A stretch of DNA of 33,739 bases from Tieghemiomyces parasiticus (Eukaryota > Kickxellomycota > Dimargaritomycetes > Dimargaritales > Dimargaritaceae). This document shows, piece after piece, positions 11,502 to 21,452 of the stretch. The stretch spans positions 1-33,739 of the forward strand of contig JANBPT010000490.1 in the NCBI GenBank assembly GCA_027575765.1, given 5' to 3'. Position 1 is the first letter of the stretch, and each line of letters begins with the position of its first letter. The notes below the pieces were generated by a model that did no database searches, was not told the origin of the DNA, and saw only the letters and a list, made by a program, of their open reading frames with translations. The position numbers and the translations under genes are program-made.

Positions 11502-13381
11502 TCACTCATCCTCCTCCTCCTCATCAGCAATCTCGGTGACCTTGCGACGAACGGCCTCCTTCTTCTCGGCAAGAGCGGAGGAGGCGGCGGCCGCGGCCTT
11601 CTCGGCCTGGACTTTAAGCTGGTCGGCCTTCTCCTGGGCGACCTGCTTAACCTCCTGGACCTTAGCGGCGGCCTGTTTGGGCATGAGGGCGACGAGGATG
11701 AAGTTGAGAATCCAGGCGGTGGCCACGAACAGTAGGCCAAGGATACCGGCCACTCGGGGCTGGTCGCGGATGGCGCGGCCGATATCTACGCGTCCGGCCT
11801 GGATGAGGATGCTCACGTCGTCCCGGAATTTGGTGACCTGGTAGCGGGCAAACTTGACGAAATCGCGTGGGTCCGGCACTTCAGCGTCCGCCGCGTCGCC
11901 TCCTTCCTCGGGTTTAAACAGTTGCGCCGTCTCGGCTTCCTTCTTGACCTTCCACGTCTCCTCGGCGAGTCGTTCGGCCTCGGCCACCGACTGACCAACG
12001 TAAATGTTGTCAAACAAAATCATGTTCTCGATGGCCAACAATTCGAAGCCCGCTCCGACGATCGGCGTCATGGCCGACGGGTGCTTGTCCTCAAAGTAGC
12101 CCGGATTGGGGATCTTGCGGGCCTGCCAGACGCCCTTGTACGACGGGTTGGCAACGAGCGGCGCCTTCCACTTGCCCTTGTACGCCGGGTTGACGATCAG
12201 GGGGCGCTCCCACTTGCCACAGCCAGCGGCCTCCTGGCACTTGGGGTTGGAGATCAGCTGGGGCACGTAGTCGCCGTCCATCTCATCGTCCCACTCGGCC
12301 GGGGCGGTGTCCTCCGGGTCGGGAATCTCAAGGGGCTCATCGTCCAGCCAGTCGGCCGGCTTGGTGGCCTCGGGGTCAGGGATTCGCTTGGGCGCGTCCT
12401 CATCCCAGTCGGCGGGCTTGGTAGCCTTCGGGTCGGGAATCTCGGCCTCGAGGACCCAGTCGTCGGGCATCTTGTCGTCTGGGTCGGAGATCTCCAGGGG
12501 CGGGTTGAAGGGCGGGTCGAAGTCGGTGAGCAGACTACCGGACTTGACGGTGGCGTTGTCCACGCGGATTTCATACGACTCGTCGGGGTTGACAATCAAG
12601 GTGTATAGCACGGTAGTGGCGGCCACGCTGGACTTGGGTGGGCTGGTTAGGTGCTTCTCCACAATTTCGCCCGTCTTGGGGTTCTTGTGGCGCACAATGA
12701 AGTGGATCTTGTCGGTCTCACCACCACAGCGGTCAGGCCCGAACATGACGGTGTACGGTGTCTTATCGTTGAAGTGGGCCGGATCGAAGGCCTCGCCACT
12801 ATCCTCCTGGCTGATCAGTTTAATATAGGCCCCGCCGCATTTCAGCGAGTTTTGGAATTTGACCTCGTATTGGACTACGAGCGGCTTGTCACCCGGCACC
12901 AGTGGTTTCTCGAAAGGCACCGAGATGGCGTGGTGGGCGGCGGCCGAGGTGAGTACTAGGCCGTGGTCGCCACGGATAAAGGGGGTCTTCTCGGGCTCCT
13001 GTATGCGCCAGATGCCCTGATAGGGGACCGGTTCGGGCTTGCCGTCCTCCTTCTTGGTGGCCTTGCTGGGTACCCAGCGGCCAAACTCAGGAGTCACGAA
13101 TTGTTCCAGAAAGAAGCCCTGCATCGTGATGGGCTACGACGGGGAGTTGGCGGGCACAAATTTTGGATAATGGAGGGGCGGAGTAAAGGGTGAGCTAGCG
13201 GCGAGGTGTAGCAAGGCGATGTGCCGCCGAAGCCCATGGCGAGGGCACACCTAGGTGAACTGGCGCGGCTACTCACCTTGAAGTCACCCATATCGACTTC
13301 AGACTTGGCGTCGTTATCCTTCTCGGCGTGACCGGCAGCCACGGCTACCAGGGCAGCCAGAGCCAACAAGTTGTACTGCAT
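11502..13381 (-). CDS. cnx1: Calnexin, ER membrane lectin chaperone
   Basis: Exons 13381-13277 and 13133-11502 encode 578 residues, with a 143-nt GTGAGT...GTAG intron. Residues 1-17 form a clear signal peptide (MQYNLLALAALVAVAAG). The luminal lectin domain follows, with a likely disulfide pair at Cys134 and Cys171. The P-domain (about 249-383) has four repeats of the IPDPxATKPADW type, then four of the GKWxxPLIxNPxYK type, and a second Cys pair at 334 and 340. A transmembrane segment spans about 496-519, followed by a 59-residue charged cytosolic tail ending EEEEDE. Calnexin binds monoglucosylated N-glycans on nascent glycoproteins and holds them in the ER until folded. The acceptor chosen gives PITMQGFFLEQF, resembling the PTT-x5-EQF stretch of fungal calnexins. 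Another in-frame AG five codons downstream is possible. The tail has no KDEL, as expected for the membrane form rather than calreticulin. The gene is divergent from the ArfGAP gene. Confidence 0.95.
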
Positions 13382-15021
13382 CGTGGTATATAACTCGGAA
13401 GAGTGGGATGGAGAGACAAAGTGAAGATTATATTGGTCAAGATGTGATAGGTAATAACGACAAGATGGGCAAGTTCGCCTGTAGATGGCTATCAAATGGG
13501 CACAATACGCTAGGCAGGTGTTGAGGCACGATGGATGGGATGGGAGAGTCGGTGAACGGTAGTTTGGCAGGCCGTCAGTTTGGGTGGCTCCGGCGGGAAG
13601 AAGTTGGGTGGAGGCCCGCAATATGGAGTGGGAAAAACAGCGGGAGAAGCGGCGTCCGCGCACTCACACTCTGTCCCTCTCCCTCTCTGCCCCCTGTCTA
13701 CGTGGCAGCCGATGATTAATCGACAAAGGTGGAATCTCGTGGCCCCTGGGGAAGATTGTAGGCACGGAGTTGTCAATTTGTGGCGAGACTTTCCTGGCGC
13801 TGGAGATCAACGTGTCGATGGGCGCTAGGGCAGCACCGGAATGATCGAGAAGCCAGCCAGTCCTCGCTCTGGATCGGCAGATGCCACAGCCCGTGGACGT
13901 GGACGGATGTCAGTCGATACCGCCAGAACACAGGAACCTTACCCACCGCGATAGAGCACGGTGGGTCATCCCCGCTGGCTGCACCGGTTGAAGGTGATGG
14001 CGGCGCCGGTGTTTAGGGGCCGATGAGGGGCGGCTTAGCAGTGAATTGCATCGGACCCAGGGCCGTCGTAGGCGGGCTGCCCCTCCGCCCGTATTACCTT
14101 CGCTATATCTAACGCAGGTCTGTAGCGAGGGGGGCAAGATGGCGGCCTAGGTCAGCCCCCCACGCGCGGCGAATGCTAGGCAGATGGCTTCGGTCTGGCT
14201 TTAAACCCTCTCGCTGCCTATTTACCACCTGTGTAAGCGTGCCCATCCGTCGCAGCCCACCCTAGAGAATCCCACATCTGCCGTGGAGAGACCTGGCCGT
14301 GACCCCTGCTATTGAGGTCAGAGAGCCTATCGGATTCACTGGGCACCAATACTGGTTCACGCCGGCAGCTCATCACCATAACTGGGTTACGCAAACCAGT
14401 ATCCCCTGGGTGACCGCAATACCCACTCGAGGAGTTGGGGGGGGGGGGCTTGGCTGCAATGGGCTGCAGAACGTACACCATCCTATCTCGACTCCTTGCC
14501 CTTGTCCCCGCACGGCGTGGCCTGCGTGCGATGCCTACTCGACCACACTCGATAATGGCCCATGGTTAGCACTGCAAACCCACTTTGGTCCTTTCTGAAC
14601 TACCAAGTCCCAAAATAAAAGCAACGCTGGAGTAACCACCATGACCCATTGGCTACTTGTGCACTCCAGCCGCACTGTTTCGGGCGCGCCACCTTATCTT
14701 CGACTGAGAGGCGTCAACTTGATGCGTCGATATGTCAAGGTATAGGGCTCTAGGTACTGCTTCGCCAACTACGCTTGGCACGCGGCCCTCGCTGCTCACG
14801 AGACCCCCAGCTCTCCCCCTACTCGGGCGGGCCGTCGCCCGCACCCGAGATGAATCATGGTTGGACCCTTACCGCTCGGTAGTTTCAGCTCGCTCGATTC
14901 CCAGTCTTCCGTCGCACCGCTGAACTCCAGACTCCCTGCATTCCTCTTCTCAACGGCTCCTTTCCCTCATCCCCATCTTTCTCTCCCCACCCAGTTCCAC
15001 CGCATCAGCAAATTTTAAACC
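13382..15021. other. Divergent promoter region of calnexin and ArfGAP genes
   Basis: 1.6 kb between two start codons pointing apart. No gene is visible. It contains a TACGTGGCA at 13699-13707, a perfect 8-bp inverted repeat (ACCCACCG...CGGTGGGT, 13941-13966) with a 10-nt loop, and a run of 12 G at 14437-14448. The last 100 nt before 15022 are C/T-rich, like other leaders in this window. Binding sites are inferred from motifs only. Confidence 0.5.
13699..13707 (+). promoter_or_regulatory. Candidate unfolded-protein-response element upstream of calnexin
   Basis: TACGTGGCA lies about 320 nt upstream of the calnexin ATG. It contains the TACGTG core bound by Hac1/XBP1-type bZIP factors (the UPRE-2 type in yeast). 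Calnexin is a typical target of the unfolded protein response in eukaryotes, so the position makes sense. A six-base core can occur by chance in 1.6 kb, hence the low confidence. Confidence 0.25.
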
Positions 15022-17091
15022 ATGTCGGCCCCCAATGACAAGGAGCGCAAGAAGATGGCCGAGCGGCACGAGAAGATACTCGTGGCCATGACTAAAGAGC
15101 CTAGTAATGCCGTATGCGCCGATTGCGGCCAGCCCGGTAAGTTGGCTCACGGCACCTTGTTATTGCATCGTGGACCCAGGGGGGGGGATGTGTCTGGTCT
15201 AGCACTGGGGACGCCCGCCACTCGACATGTCCCAGACCCCACTTGCAGTTGGACTGGACAGCAACGTGCCCAATGCAACACTACTGTCCTCATATGCGTT
15301 GGCCAAGGTTCGGAGAGCGGACCCAAGCTAAACTTCTTTCTGCGACCGGCTCCATCGAACCCCCCCCCCCGAGTTCACCATACAACGCTGTCTAGAGCGG
15401 TTTCATTCTTGACACCACAGGACGCTAAAATTCACAACGCTACTGCTATCACTCTGCTGCCACGTCCCCCCCTATCCAGGTCCCCGGTGGGCGTCCTGGA
15501 ACCTAGGCGTGTTCCTGTGTATTCGATGCAGTGGATTCCACCGCAAGATGGGCACCCATATCTCCCGGGTAAAATCCATCTCTCTCGATGTGTGGACGGC
15601 CGAGCAGATCGAGTCCATCCAGGCCAAGGGCAACGCCAAGGTGAACGCGCGGTACAATCCACACGCTGACCTCCACCCCCCGCCGTCTGGCGACCGTGAG
15701 ATGGAGCAGTACATCCGCAACAAGTACGAGCGCCGCCTCTTTATGGACCGCGCCGCTCGGGACGATACCGGTGCTGGCAGCACTTCCGCATCCTCTGGAC
15801 GCACCACTTCTACCTCAGCCGCCAGCATTTCCGGTACTAGTATGGCCAAGCTACGCAGTATGGGCTTCACCGACGAGATGAAAAACGCGACGGCCCTGCG
15901 CCGTACCCGTGGCAATCTGGAACAGGCTATCGATATACTGGTCAGCGATTCGCCTTTAACCTCCGTTTCACGGACGACGTCCAATTCCAAGACCACCGGC
16001 CCGAGTCTACCCCCACGTAAGGCAGACCCTATGGTGGACCTGCTTGGCCTAGACGACGGATTCGCCGCGACCCCCAGTGCGAGTGGCGACGGTGGCAGCG
16101 TCGCTGGAAACGCCAGCCTCACGGGCGGTAGCCGGGGCGGTGGGGACCTGCTGGGTGGGGGTAGTGCTAGTCAGTCGCCCGGTTTCTCTGGTGCGGGCTT
16201 TAGCCCCCTGCCGGCACCCGGAGGTCGTGCCACAGCAATGCCTGGCCCCTCCGCCGTAGCTCCAGCGGCCCAACCGTCGGATACTGACAGCTTGAGCGCC
16301 CTGGATTTCGGCCAGTTCACCGATTCGTCCTTTTTTTCTCAACCCGCCGCGGCCCCGGCCGGTAAGTCCAACGAATTTACTAATCTCAAATGAGGCCCGC
16401 CAGGGCGGCCACCGGACGCTCAGAATTCTTGGTGCCCATAGCGATAGCCGTTGTAGTGCGGCTTAGTCTAACCCTATACTTGTACCTTATTTTTTTCCCC
16501 TTATTTTGTTCCACGGCCTTGTTCCCTTCAGCCCCCGCCTCGCAACCCGCGACTCAAAACGCCAACTCGGCCGCATCCCAACCGCCGCCCAGCTCTGGTA
16601 GGCTCGACAAGACCTCAATCATGTCGCTCTACTCGTCAGGCAACTCGCAGCGGAATAGCTTGAACTCGGCTATGACGGGTCTCTCGCTGGGTAATACTGC
16701 CGCGATGAACACCACCAGCGCCCTGGGCAACCTGCCGACCACACCGAATCCGTGGCAGACCGCTGTAACCCCTCAGTCGCCGGCCCAACCAGCCTACCCG
16801 CCAATGCAGTCGTCCCATGGCTCTTTCTCGTCCCTTTCGTCGCTCTCGGGCCTGGCTCCCCCGACCCTCCGATCGCAACCTGCCGCCGCTGGTGGTGCCA
16901 ACAATTCTTTGCTCGGAATTAGTAATAGCGCGGTTAACAGCACGATGGGCTCTCCGTTGGCCACTCCCCCGCCCAACCCGATGGCTGGGTTCGGGTCGTT
17001 CCAGAGTACACCCAACTCCTCTGTTGGCCAGGCCCAGCCCCGTAAGACTGACAAGGATCTATTCGGCGAATTTAGTGATTTACTGCGCTAG
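15022..17091 (+). CDS. SMAP-like ArfGAP with UBA domain and clathrin-box motif
   Basis: Three exons, 15022-15136, 15480-16361 and 16532-17091, give 518 residues. The introns are 343 and 170 nt, both with GTAAGT donors. Splicing the first rebuilds the zinc finger exactly: Cys32, Cys35, 16 residues containing RWASWNLGVF, then Cys52 and Cys55. HRKMGTHISRVKS follows, with the likely arginine finger at Arg60. The domain should stimulate GTP hydrolysis on Arf. A UBA domain covers about 160-195 (MAKLRSMGF...NLEQAIDILVSD). LLGLD at 226-230 fits the clathrin-box consensus and is the motif known from mammalian SMAP proteins. The rest is Ser/Gly/Pro/Asn-rich with DKTSIMSLY, and DLFGEF near the C-terminus as a possible adaptor-binding motif. 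ArfGAP plus UBA is also seen in yeast Gts1 and fission yeast Ucp3. A role in clathrin-coated vesicle budding at the trans-Golgi or endosomes is inferred. Without the second splice the frame would end at 16393. Confidence 0.9.
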
Positions 17092-17587
17092 GTTCACATT
17101 TATAACCGCGATTCTCTCTCTCTCTCTCCCTCCTTTTTTTGCAGCGTTTGGCTTCATTGATCGGTTGATATTCGTCGTCATTTCTTCCTCACATCGTCTC
17201 GTTTATCCTACCCTATCACCTTGTTTTTCACTCTATTCGATTTAGCCTATCCTATTGCCCTTCCCCTCGCGTTTTCGATTACGGCATACTCTTCTTAACG
17301 TATTTCGATAAACTTGGCCCTTAACAATGAATTTTTCATTCCCACTTTGGTTGGTCGGCCAGTTGGAGGTGCCGTTTCCCTCACAACTGTTCGAAACCCG
17401 TTTAGACGCTGAAACTAGCCACCTGACTCGGAACTTCTAATTTTATCCTCCGCCTACTCCTTCGACATTCAATACCTCCCCGGATTTGATGCATATTCTA
17501 CATTATTCGTAGTTATAAATTAATAACAATATAGTTATAAAGTAGTACGTGGTGAATTAAACCCCATTTTCCAGTTGACAGGCCACT
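17092..17587. other. 3' flank of ArfGAP gene, no further gene seen
   Basis: T/C-rich sequence that probably holds the ArfGAP 3' UTR, including a CT microsatellite near 17113-17127. Base composition turns clearly AT-richer from about 17,450 onward. No open frame with recognisable content is visible. Confidence 0.5.
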
Positions 17588-17691
17588 GTCGTACCCTTAG
17601 CTACTGATCTGATCAGTCATGGCATCTCTACCTCTTCCTCTTCTTGATTATCCTGTTCCACTCTTCGATATTACTTTGTAGCGGCGTCTAA
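17588..17691 (+). repeat. Truncated tandem copy of the LTR-like repeat
   Basis: This about 104-nt segment is a diverged copy of the first part of the repeat that follows at 17692. Both share ACTGATC-N-GATCAGT, TGGCATCT, a C/T-rich stretch, TTCGATA and TTTGTAGC in the same order. It stops at a point equivalent to about 17,790 and is followed directly by the TG that opens the next copy. It is either an internal tandem duplication or an older LTR fragment interrupted by a newer insertion. Confidence 0.65.
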
Positions 17692-18053
17692 TGTGGTGCC
17701 CTAAACCACTGATCCGATCAGTTGTGGCATCTTGGTCTTTTCCCCCTTTCCATTAGTCTATTCCCATATTCGATACTCCTTTGTAGCAACGCCAACCTTC
17801 CCGATCTACTGGATGGCGTCTTCTGCTTTGACAGGCGTTCCCGCTTCTATCCTTTTAGGGCTCCACTTCTCTCTTTATTCTTCTCGTTGATCCGGCAGTC
17901 GGGCATCTGCCTTCATATTCGCTCTGGCGCCGGCCCCGCCTTGCCCTATCGTCCTTGGGTTCGCCTTACCCAACCCGTAGCCGCGGTGAATGATGCTGGA
18001 CGTCCTTCCGTATAAAAGACCCTCTGGGTCGCTACACAATAAACGATAGCTTA
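17692..18053 (+). mobile_element. LTR-like repeat, left arm (possible solo LTR)
   Basis: A 362-nt segment repeated in inverted orientation at 18534-18882. It begins TGTGGTGCC. TATAAAA lies at 18011-18017, with AATAAA only 27 nt later at 18038-18043 and a small hairpin GACCC-TCT-GGGTC between them. A promoter box and polyadenylation signal packed together near one end is typical of the U3/R boundary of retroelement LTRs. No gag or pol reading frame is linked to it, so it would be a solo LTR. The exact 3' end, the terminal CA and a target-site duplication could not be fixed. A foldback or MITE-like element is the alternative. Confidence 0.5.
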
Positions 18054-18533
18054 CCCCACGATACCCAATCCATTTCGTAACGTTTTTGTAGTCACTTTAT
18101 TTCAGTAAATTCATATCCCTTTACCCGAAGTTTCCTCTGGGGTAGTTTTACCCTACGACATGATTTTTCGTCTCTAAAATTTTACTCACCAAGGCCGGCA
18201 TCACCTTGGGGTATCATACCCTTTAAAAAGACTAACTAACCGACTCGAAATGAATTCTCAAGTCCCGATTTCGTTTTTTAAGTTACAGACCCATTAGTTC
18301 TTGACCCTATTTACTGTTTTCATATCAAATCATTACCCGTGTGCATCTACGACTTCGTTACATTTTCACCCACAAAGTGTCACCCGTATGCGCCTTCAAA
18401 TTAGCACAGCTATCTTGTCGTAGGGAAAACTACCTTAGAGGAAACTAAGGATAAAAGCTAATAGGCAAAAGGCTAATGAATTGAACCGACTTGCGAAAGT
18501 GCGATAAAGTGATGACAAACTGGTAGTCAACGA
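18054..18533. other. Spacer between inverted LTR-like arms
   Basis: About 480 nt of AT-rich sequence with no recognisable gene or internal retroelement domain. Weak similarity may extend a little beyond both arm ends (around CACTTTAT), so the true repeat could be slightly longer than annotated. Confidence 0.5.
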
Positions 18534-18882
18534 TAAGCTATCGTTTATTGTGTAGCGACCCAGAGAGTCTTTTATACGGAAGGACGTCCAGCATCCTTCG
18601 CCGTAGCTACGGGTTGGGTCAGGCGAGCCCAAGGACGACAGTGCAAGGCGGAGCCAGCGCCAGCGAATATGAAGGCAGCTGAGCGACTGCCGGATCTATA
18701 GGGAGAATATTGAAGGTAGTAGAGCCCTAAAAGGATAGAAGCGGGGGCGCCTGTCAAAACGGAAGACGCCATCCCATAGATCGAAAGGTTGGTGTCGCTA
18801 CAAAGGAAATCGAAATAGGCTAAAGAATATGAGAAAAAAGTAAAGATGCCCAACTGATCGGATCAGTGATTTAAGGCACCAC
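18534..18882 (-). mobile_element. LTR-like repeat, right arm (inverted copy)
   Basis: Read on the minus strand it begins near CGTGGTGCC, where the left arm has TG. It carries the same ACTGATC-N-GATCAGT palindrome, the same GACAGGCG...CGCTTCTATCC block, GGACGTCCTTCCG, TATAAAAGA (18576-18568) and CAATAAACGATAGCTTA. It differs from the left arm by many substitutions and small indels, so the two copies are not recent. The mutated first base and the divergence suggest an inactive solo LTR. It lacks the tandem fragment seen before the left arm. Confidence 0.5.
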
Positions 18883-19715
18883 GTATCTACTTCAATCTGC
18901 AACTAAGAATAGCATCCCCTCTTACAAATAACGACCATTTATATCAATTTCAACTGTAGCTATCATTATCACTACCTTTTACTTAACCAAGAACTTCGCT
19001 GCATTCTAAAAAAACGCAAAGAGAAACAAAAGTAATTTAATACCTTCTCTTCCGTCGTACCGTGGCTGCCTTCTCAATTTTATTTTACGCCTATCACCCC
19101 AACCAACACACAACCAACCAACATGTCATTTAACCACCCGGGATCGCGGACTCATCGCATAGAACCTGATCCCCCAAATAAAACCCATCGCCATTGGTAA
19201 CAGTTATACCGAATGTCAGACCTCACATGGATACTGTTCATAGTGTCTACCAACCTAGTATTGCCATAAGTATCGACCGCGTGCAGTATAGTTGCGTGAG
19301 AATGAGAGGCCCTTCACATGTTTTTATGTAATCGACATCAGGCTTTCATTACTGTTCAATCCCATATGAGTACTCTACTTATGTATTTGTCGAGCCATTA
19401 ATCGCAGGCTCGACGGAATGGTTAGGCTTAAAGTGTCTAATATCAGTAACGTGTTGTGTGCTATACATTATAATGGGGGGGGGAGCTAGCGCAGGGCCAG
19501 ATATCGTTTACATTAATTGAAATCGGCCAAAATTAACAGTGTGCACAAGGCTAGCGATGTACTAAATTTCAAACCCAAGTAATAACCCGGGTACATTAGA
19601 AAAGGACCGGGAAGCTGAATAAAGAGGAAACTGGTAAACAACGTGATGCACTGGATGATCACATCTTCCCCTCTGGGCCAGTGGCATCCATTACACCACT
19701 GTTAGTATCTAATGC
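18883..19715. other. AT-rich region, no gene seen
   Basis: 830 nt of AT-rich DNA between the right LTR-like arm and the stop codon of the first receptor gene. It contains only short frames with no recognisable content. The end nearest 19715 should hold that gene's 3' UTR. Confidence 0.5.
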
Positions 19716-20966
19716 CTATAGACAGGTAGGGTCATCGAGGAGAGGGAACATGTCACCTTTTTCGACCATGGCTGCCTGGGCCTCAATCGCTTCCATGCCT
19801 TCGAGACCACGCAGCTTGTGGACACTGGCGCCCTGGCCATTTTCAAAGTTGCTACCGAAGAAGCCGGTGACACCGGGACCCATGTCGAGGGTCTGGAGGT
19901 GTGGGGAGTTACCCATGGGCATACCAGCACGACCATCAGACATGTGACTGGCACTGAGACCAGTACTACCAGACTGGCCCATGCTGTAGGATGAGTTCCC
20001 GGTCTGGCCAGAGGGTCCGGGGGTAGCACCAGTGGAAGAGTTGTAGGTACCGGCAGTGTTGGTACCCATCCGACGAGACACGCGGGACCAGAGCGAGCTA
20101 AAGCCAAAGTTGTTATGGCGGTACGTGGACAGCATGACTGGGTGGAAGAGCAGGATGACGAAGTTGAAAATACCCTGCATGGAGTATAAGACGTTACTAG
20201 CCGCATTCCAATAACCGGCGAATGGACCTGGGATGTAGGCCCCAAACCATGAAGCGAGGACGTAGGGCACGTAGACGACAAACATGATGATGGGATAGGC
20301 AATAATCAGGCGGGTGTTGCGGACCAGAGCCTTGGACATGGCCTTGGCGTGCTCGCCCTGGTCGAAACGGCGCAGGTGGGATTGAGAGCGGAAAACCTTG
20401 ATGCACACACAGATAACAACTATGAAGGCATAAACGATTCCAATATGCATCCACATGTTGGTCCAGACAATCAGGAAATGAGCAGCTACGGAACCCTCCG
20501 TGCCGACCATGACCACACCGTCGGGTGTGAGACGCACATCGGGAAGAATGAGGTACCAGAAGGCGGCAAAGAAGGCGATGGCAGTACCGATGAGCGGGTA
20601 CCAGCGGCGGATACGGGCCTGGCGCGGGAGACGGTGGAAGAAGACCAGCTGGAGGTCGAGGGTGATCATGGCGTTGAGATAGATGAACCAGTAGGCGCTG
20701 AAGAAGCTAATCCACATGAGGAATAGGGCGAACGAATGGCTGGAAGGGTAGTTACCCATGAAAGTGAGCGGGTTGGTCACGATATCGGCGATACGGAGCG
20801 GAAAGTCGGAGATCGCAATCCACAGACTCAGGTTGAAAGAGGGAGACTCCTTGGACGAGGGCTGCTTGTACCACACCCACAGGACGATGATGATGGAGGC
20901 CAAACTGCATAGCATGGACAGGCCATCCAGTACGTAGATAGCTACGTAGAGGTCGAGCATACCCAT
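19716..20966 (-). CDS. 7TM receptor-like membrane protein, copy 1
   Basis: A single exon encodes 416 residues. Seven hydrophobic segments are visible at about 6-32, 44-69, 79-109, 122-141, 162-191, 218-244 and 254-279. A basic loop, HRLPRQARIRRWYP, follows segment 3, and a Gly/Ser/Thr-rich C-terminal tail of about 137 residues ends in DDPTCL. The topology fits a G-protein-coupled receptor with a short outer N-terminus. The GIFNFVILLFHPVML ending of segment 7 recalls fungal glucose-receptor (Git3-type) and slime-mould cAMP-receptor-like proteins, but the subfamily and ligand are not known. The start is shared by all three copies and preceded by an invariant 26-nt leader. The gene is nearly identical over its membrane part to the copy at 24432-25670, and the tail is more diverged. 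Cys at position -2 is not a CaaX box. Lack of introns sets it apart from the spliced genes to the left. Confidence 0.85.
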   Translation of the reverse strand: MGMLDLYVAIYVLDGLSMLCSLASIIIVLWVWYKQPSSKESPSFNLSLWIAISDFPLRIADIVTNPLTFMGNYPSSHSFALFLMWISFFSAYWFIYLNAMITLDLQLVFFHRLPRQARIRRWYPLIGTAIAFFAAFWYLILPDVRLTPDGVVMVGTEGSVAAHFLIVWTNMWMHIGIVYAFIVVICVCIKVFRSQSHLRRFDQGEHAKAMSKALVRNTRLIIAYPIIMFVVYVPYVLASWFGAYIPGPFAGYWNAASNVLYSMQGIFNFVILLFHPVMLSTYRHNNFGFSSLWSRVSRRMGTNTAGTYNSSTGATPGPSGQTGNSSYSMGQSGSTGLSASHMSDGRAGMPMGNSPHLQTLDMGPGVTGFFGSNFENGQGASVHKLRGLEGMEAIEAQAAMVEKGDMFPLLDDPTCL

Positions 20967-20992
20967 CTTGGCGGTCGAGGTGTCGCGAGACG
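20967..20992 (-). promoter_or_regulatory. Conserved 26-nt leader before receptor copy 1
   Basis: Read on the minus strand it runs CGTCTCGCGACACC...CCGCCAAG directly into the ATG. It is identical to the leader of the copy at 33566 and differs at one base from that at 25670. It contains TCTCGCGA, a short palindromic core. Sequence further upstream is unrelated between copies. Confidence 0.6.
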
Positions 20993-21185
20993 GTGAGCGG
21001 AGTTAAGAGAAATGGTAATTCAGGTTCCGCGGCGTGGTTCTCAAGGTGGGAGAACACCGGTTAAGAACTTATTTAAACAAGCGGGTGTGTGAGCGCCACG
21101 GCCTGTTGAACAGACTTGGCTCGATCACTATTATATGGTACAGGCTATGTACGAAGTTGACACGTAAACAGGTGAGATGGATCGA
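20993..21185. other. Upstream region of receptor copy 1
   Basis: Unique sequence upstream of the shared leader, with no clear minus-strand TATA box. No gene seen. Confidence 0.4.
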
Positions 21186-21452
21186 TCATAAAAGGCAGAA
21201 CCAAGGGAGTAATGTCGGAAAAGGAAGGCTAAGAGGGGAACCGGGGCAGGGGTAAGAGAAGGTATAGAGAACGTTGTGAAGATAGTGGAATGGGGGACGG
21301 GGCGAAGGCCTCCTTTTATTAAAGATTGGGCTAGCGAGGAAATGCTCGAGGAAGTGGTCAACGGTCGGAGTGCAGAGGGCTAGGCACACATGTGTGGGGA
21401 CCTCGTTGCAAGTGCGACAAGAGGGCAAGGATGTACATGGCATATGGCACAT
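21186..21452 (-). mobile_element. Decayed LINE ORF2 C-terminal zinc-finger fragment (tentative)
   Basis: The minus-strand translation contains SCRTCNEVPTHVCLALC followed by TVDHFLEHFLA. The spacing Cys-x2-Cys-x5-His-x5-Cys and the flanking residues resemble the zinc finger at the C-terminus of non-LTR retrotransposon ORF2 proteins. It lies on the same strand as, and downstream of, the endonuclease-like fragment at 23184-23758, the order expected in one element. The intervening 1.7 kb does not show a readable reverse transcriptase, so the element would be badly broken. This rests on eye recognition only. Confidence 0.3.

Noticed and set aside
11922..12608. 228-codon plus-strand frame opposite calnexin
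   Set aside because: It lies entirely antisense to the calnexin P-domain, whose repeats create the regular Gly/Val/Leu pattern.
16390..16531. Separate gene starting at 16390 after the stop at 16393
   Set aside because: The hydrophobic stretch YLYLIFFPLF is translated intron (GTAAGT at 16362, CAG at 16531). Splicing joins the two open frames in one ArfGAP protein.
17722..18853. Open frames of 97 and 93 codons ending in the same NDAGRPSV/KDAGRPSV sequence
   Set aside because: They are copies of each other because they lie in the inverted LTR-like repeats. They stop at the TATA box and differ by frameshifts further upstream, so a conserved protein is unlikely.
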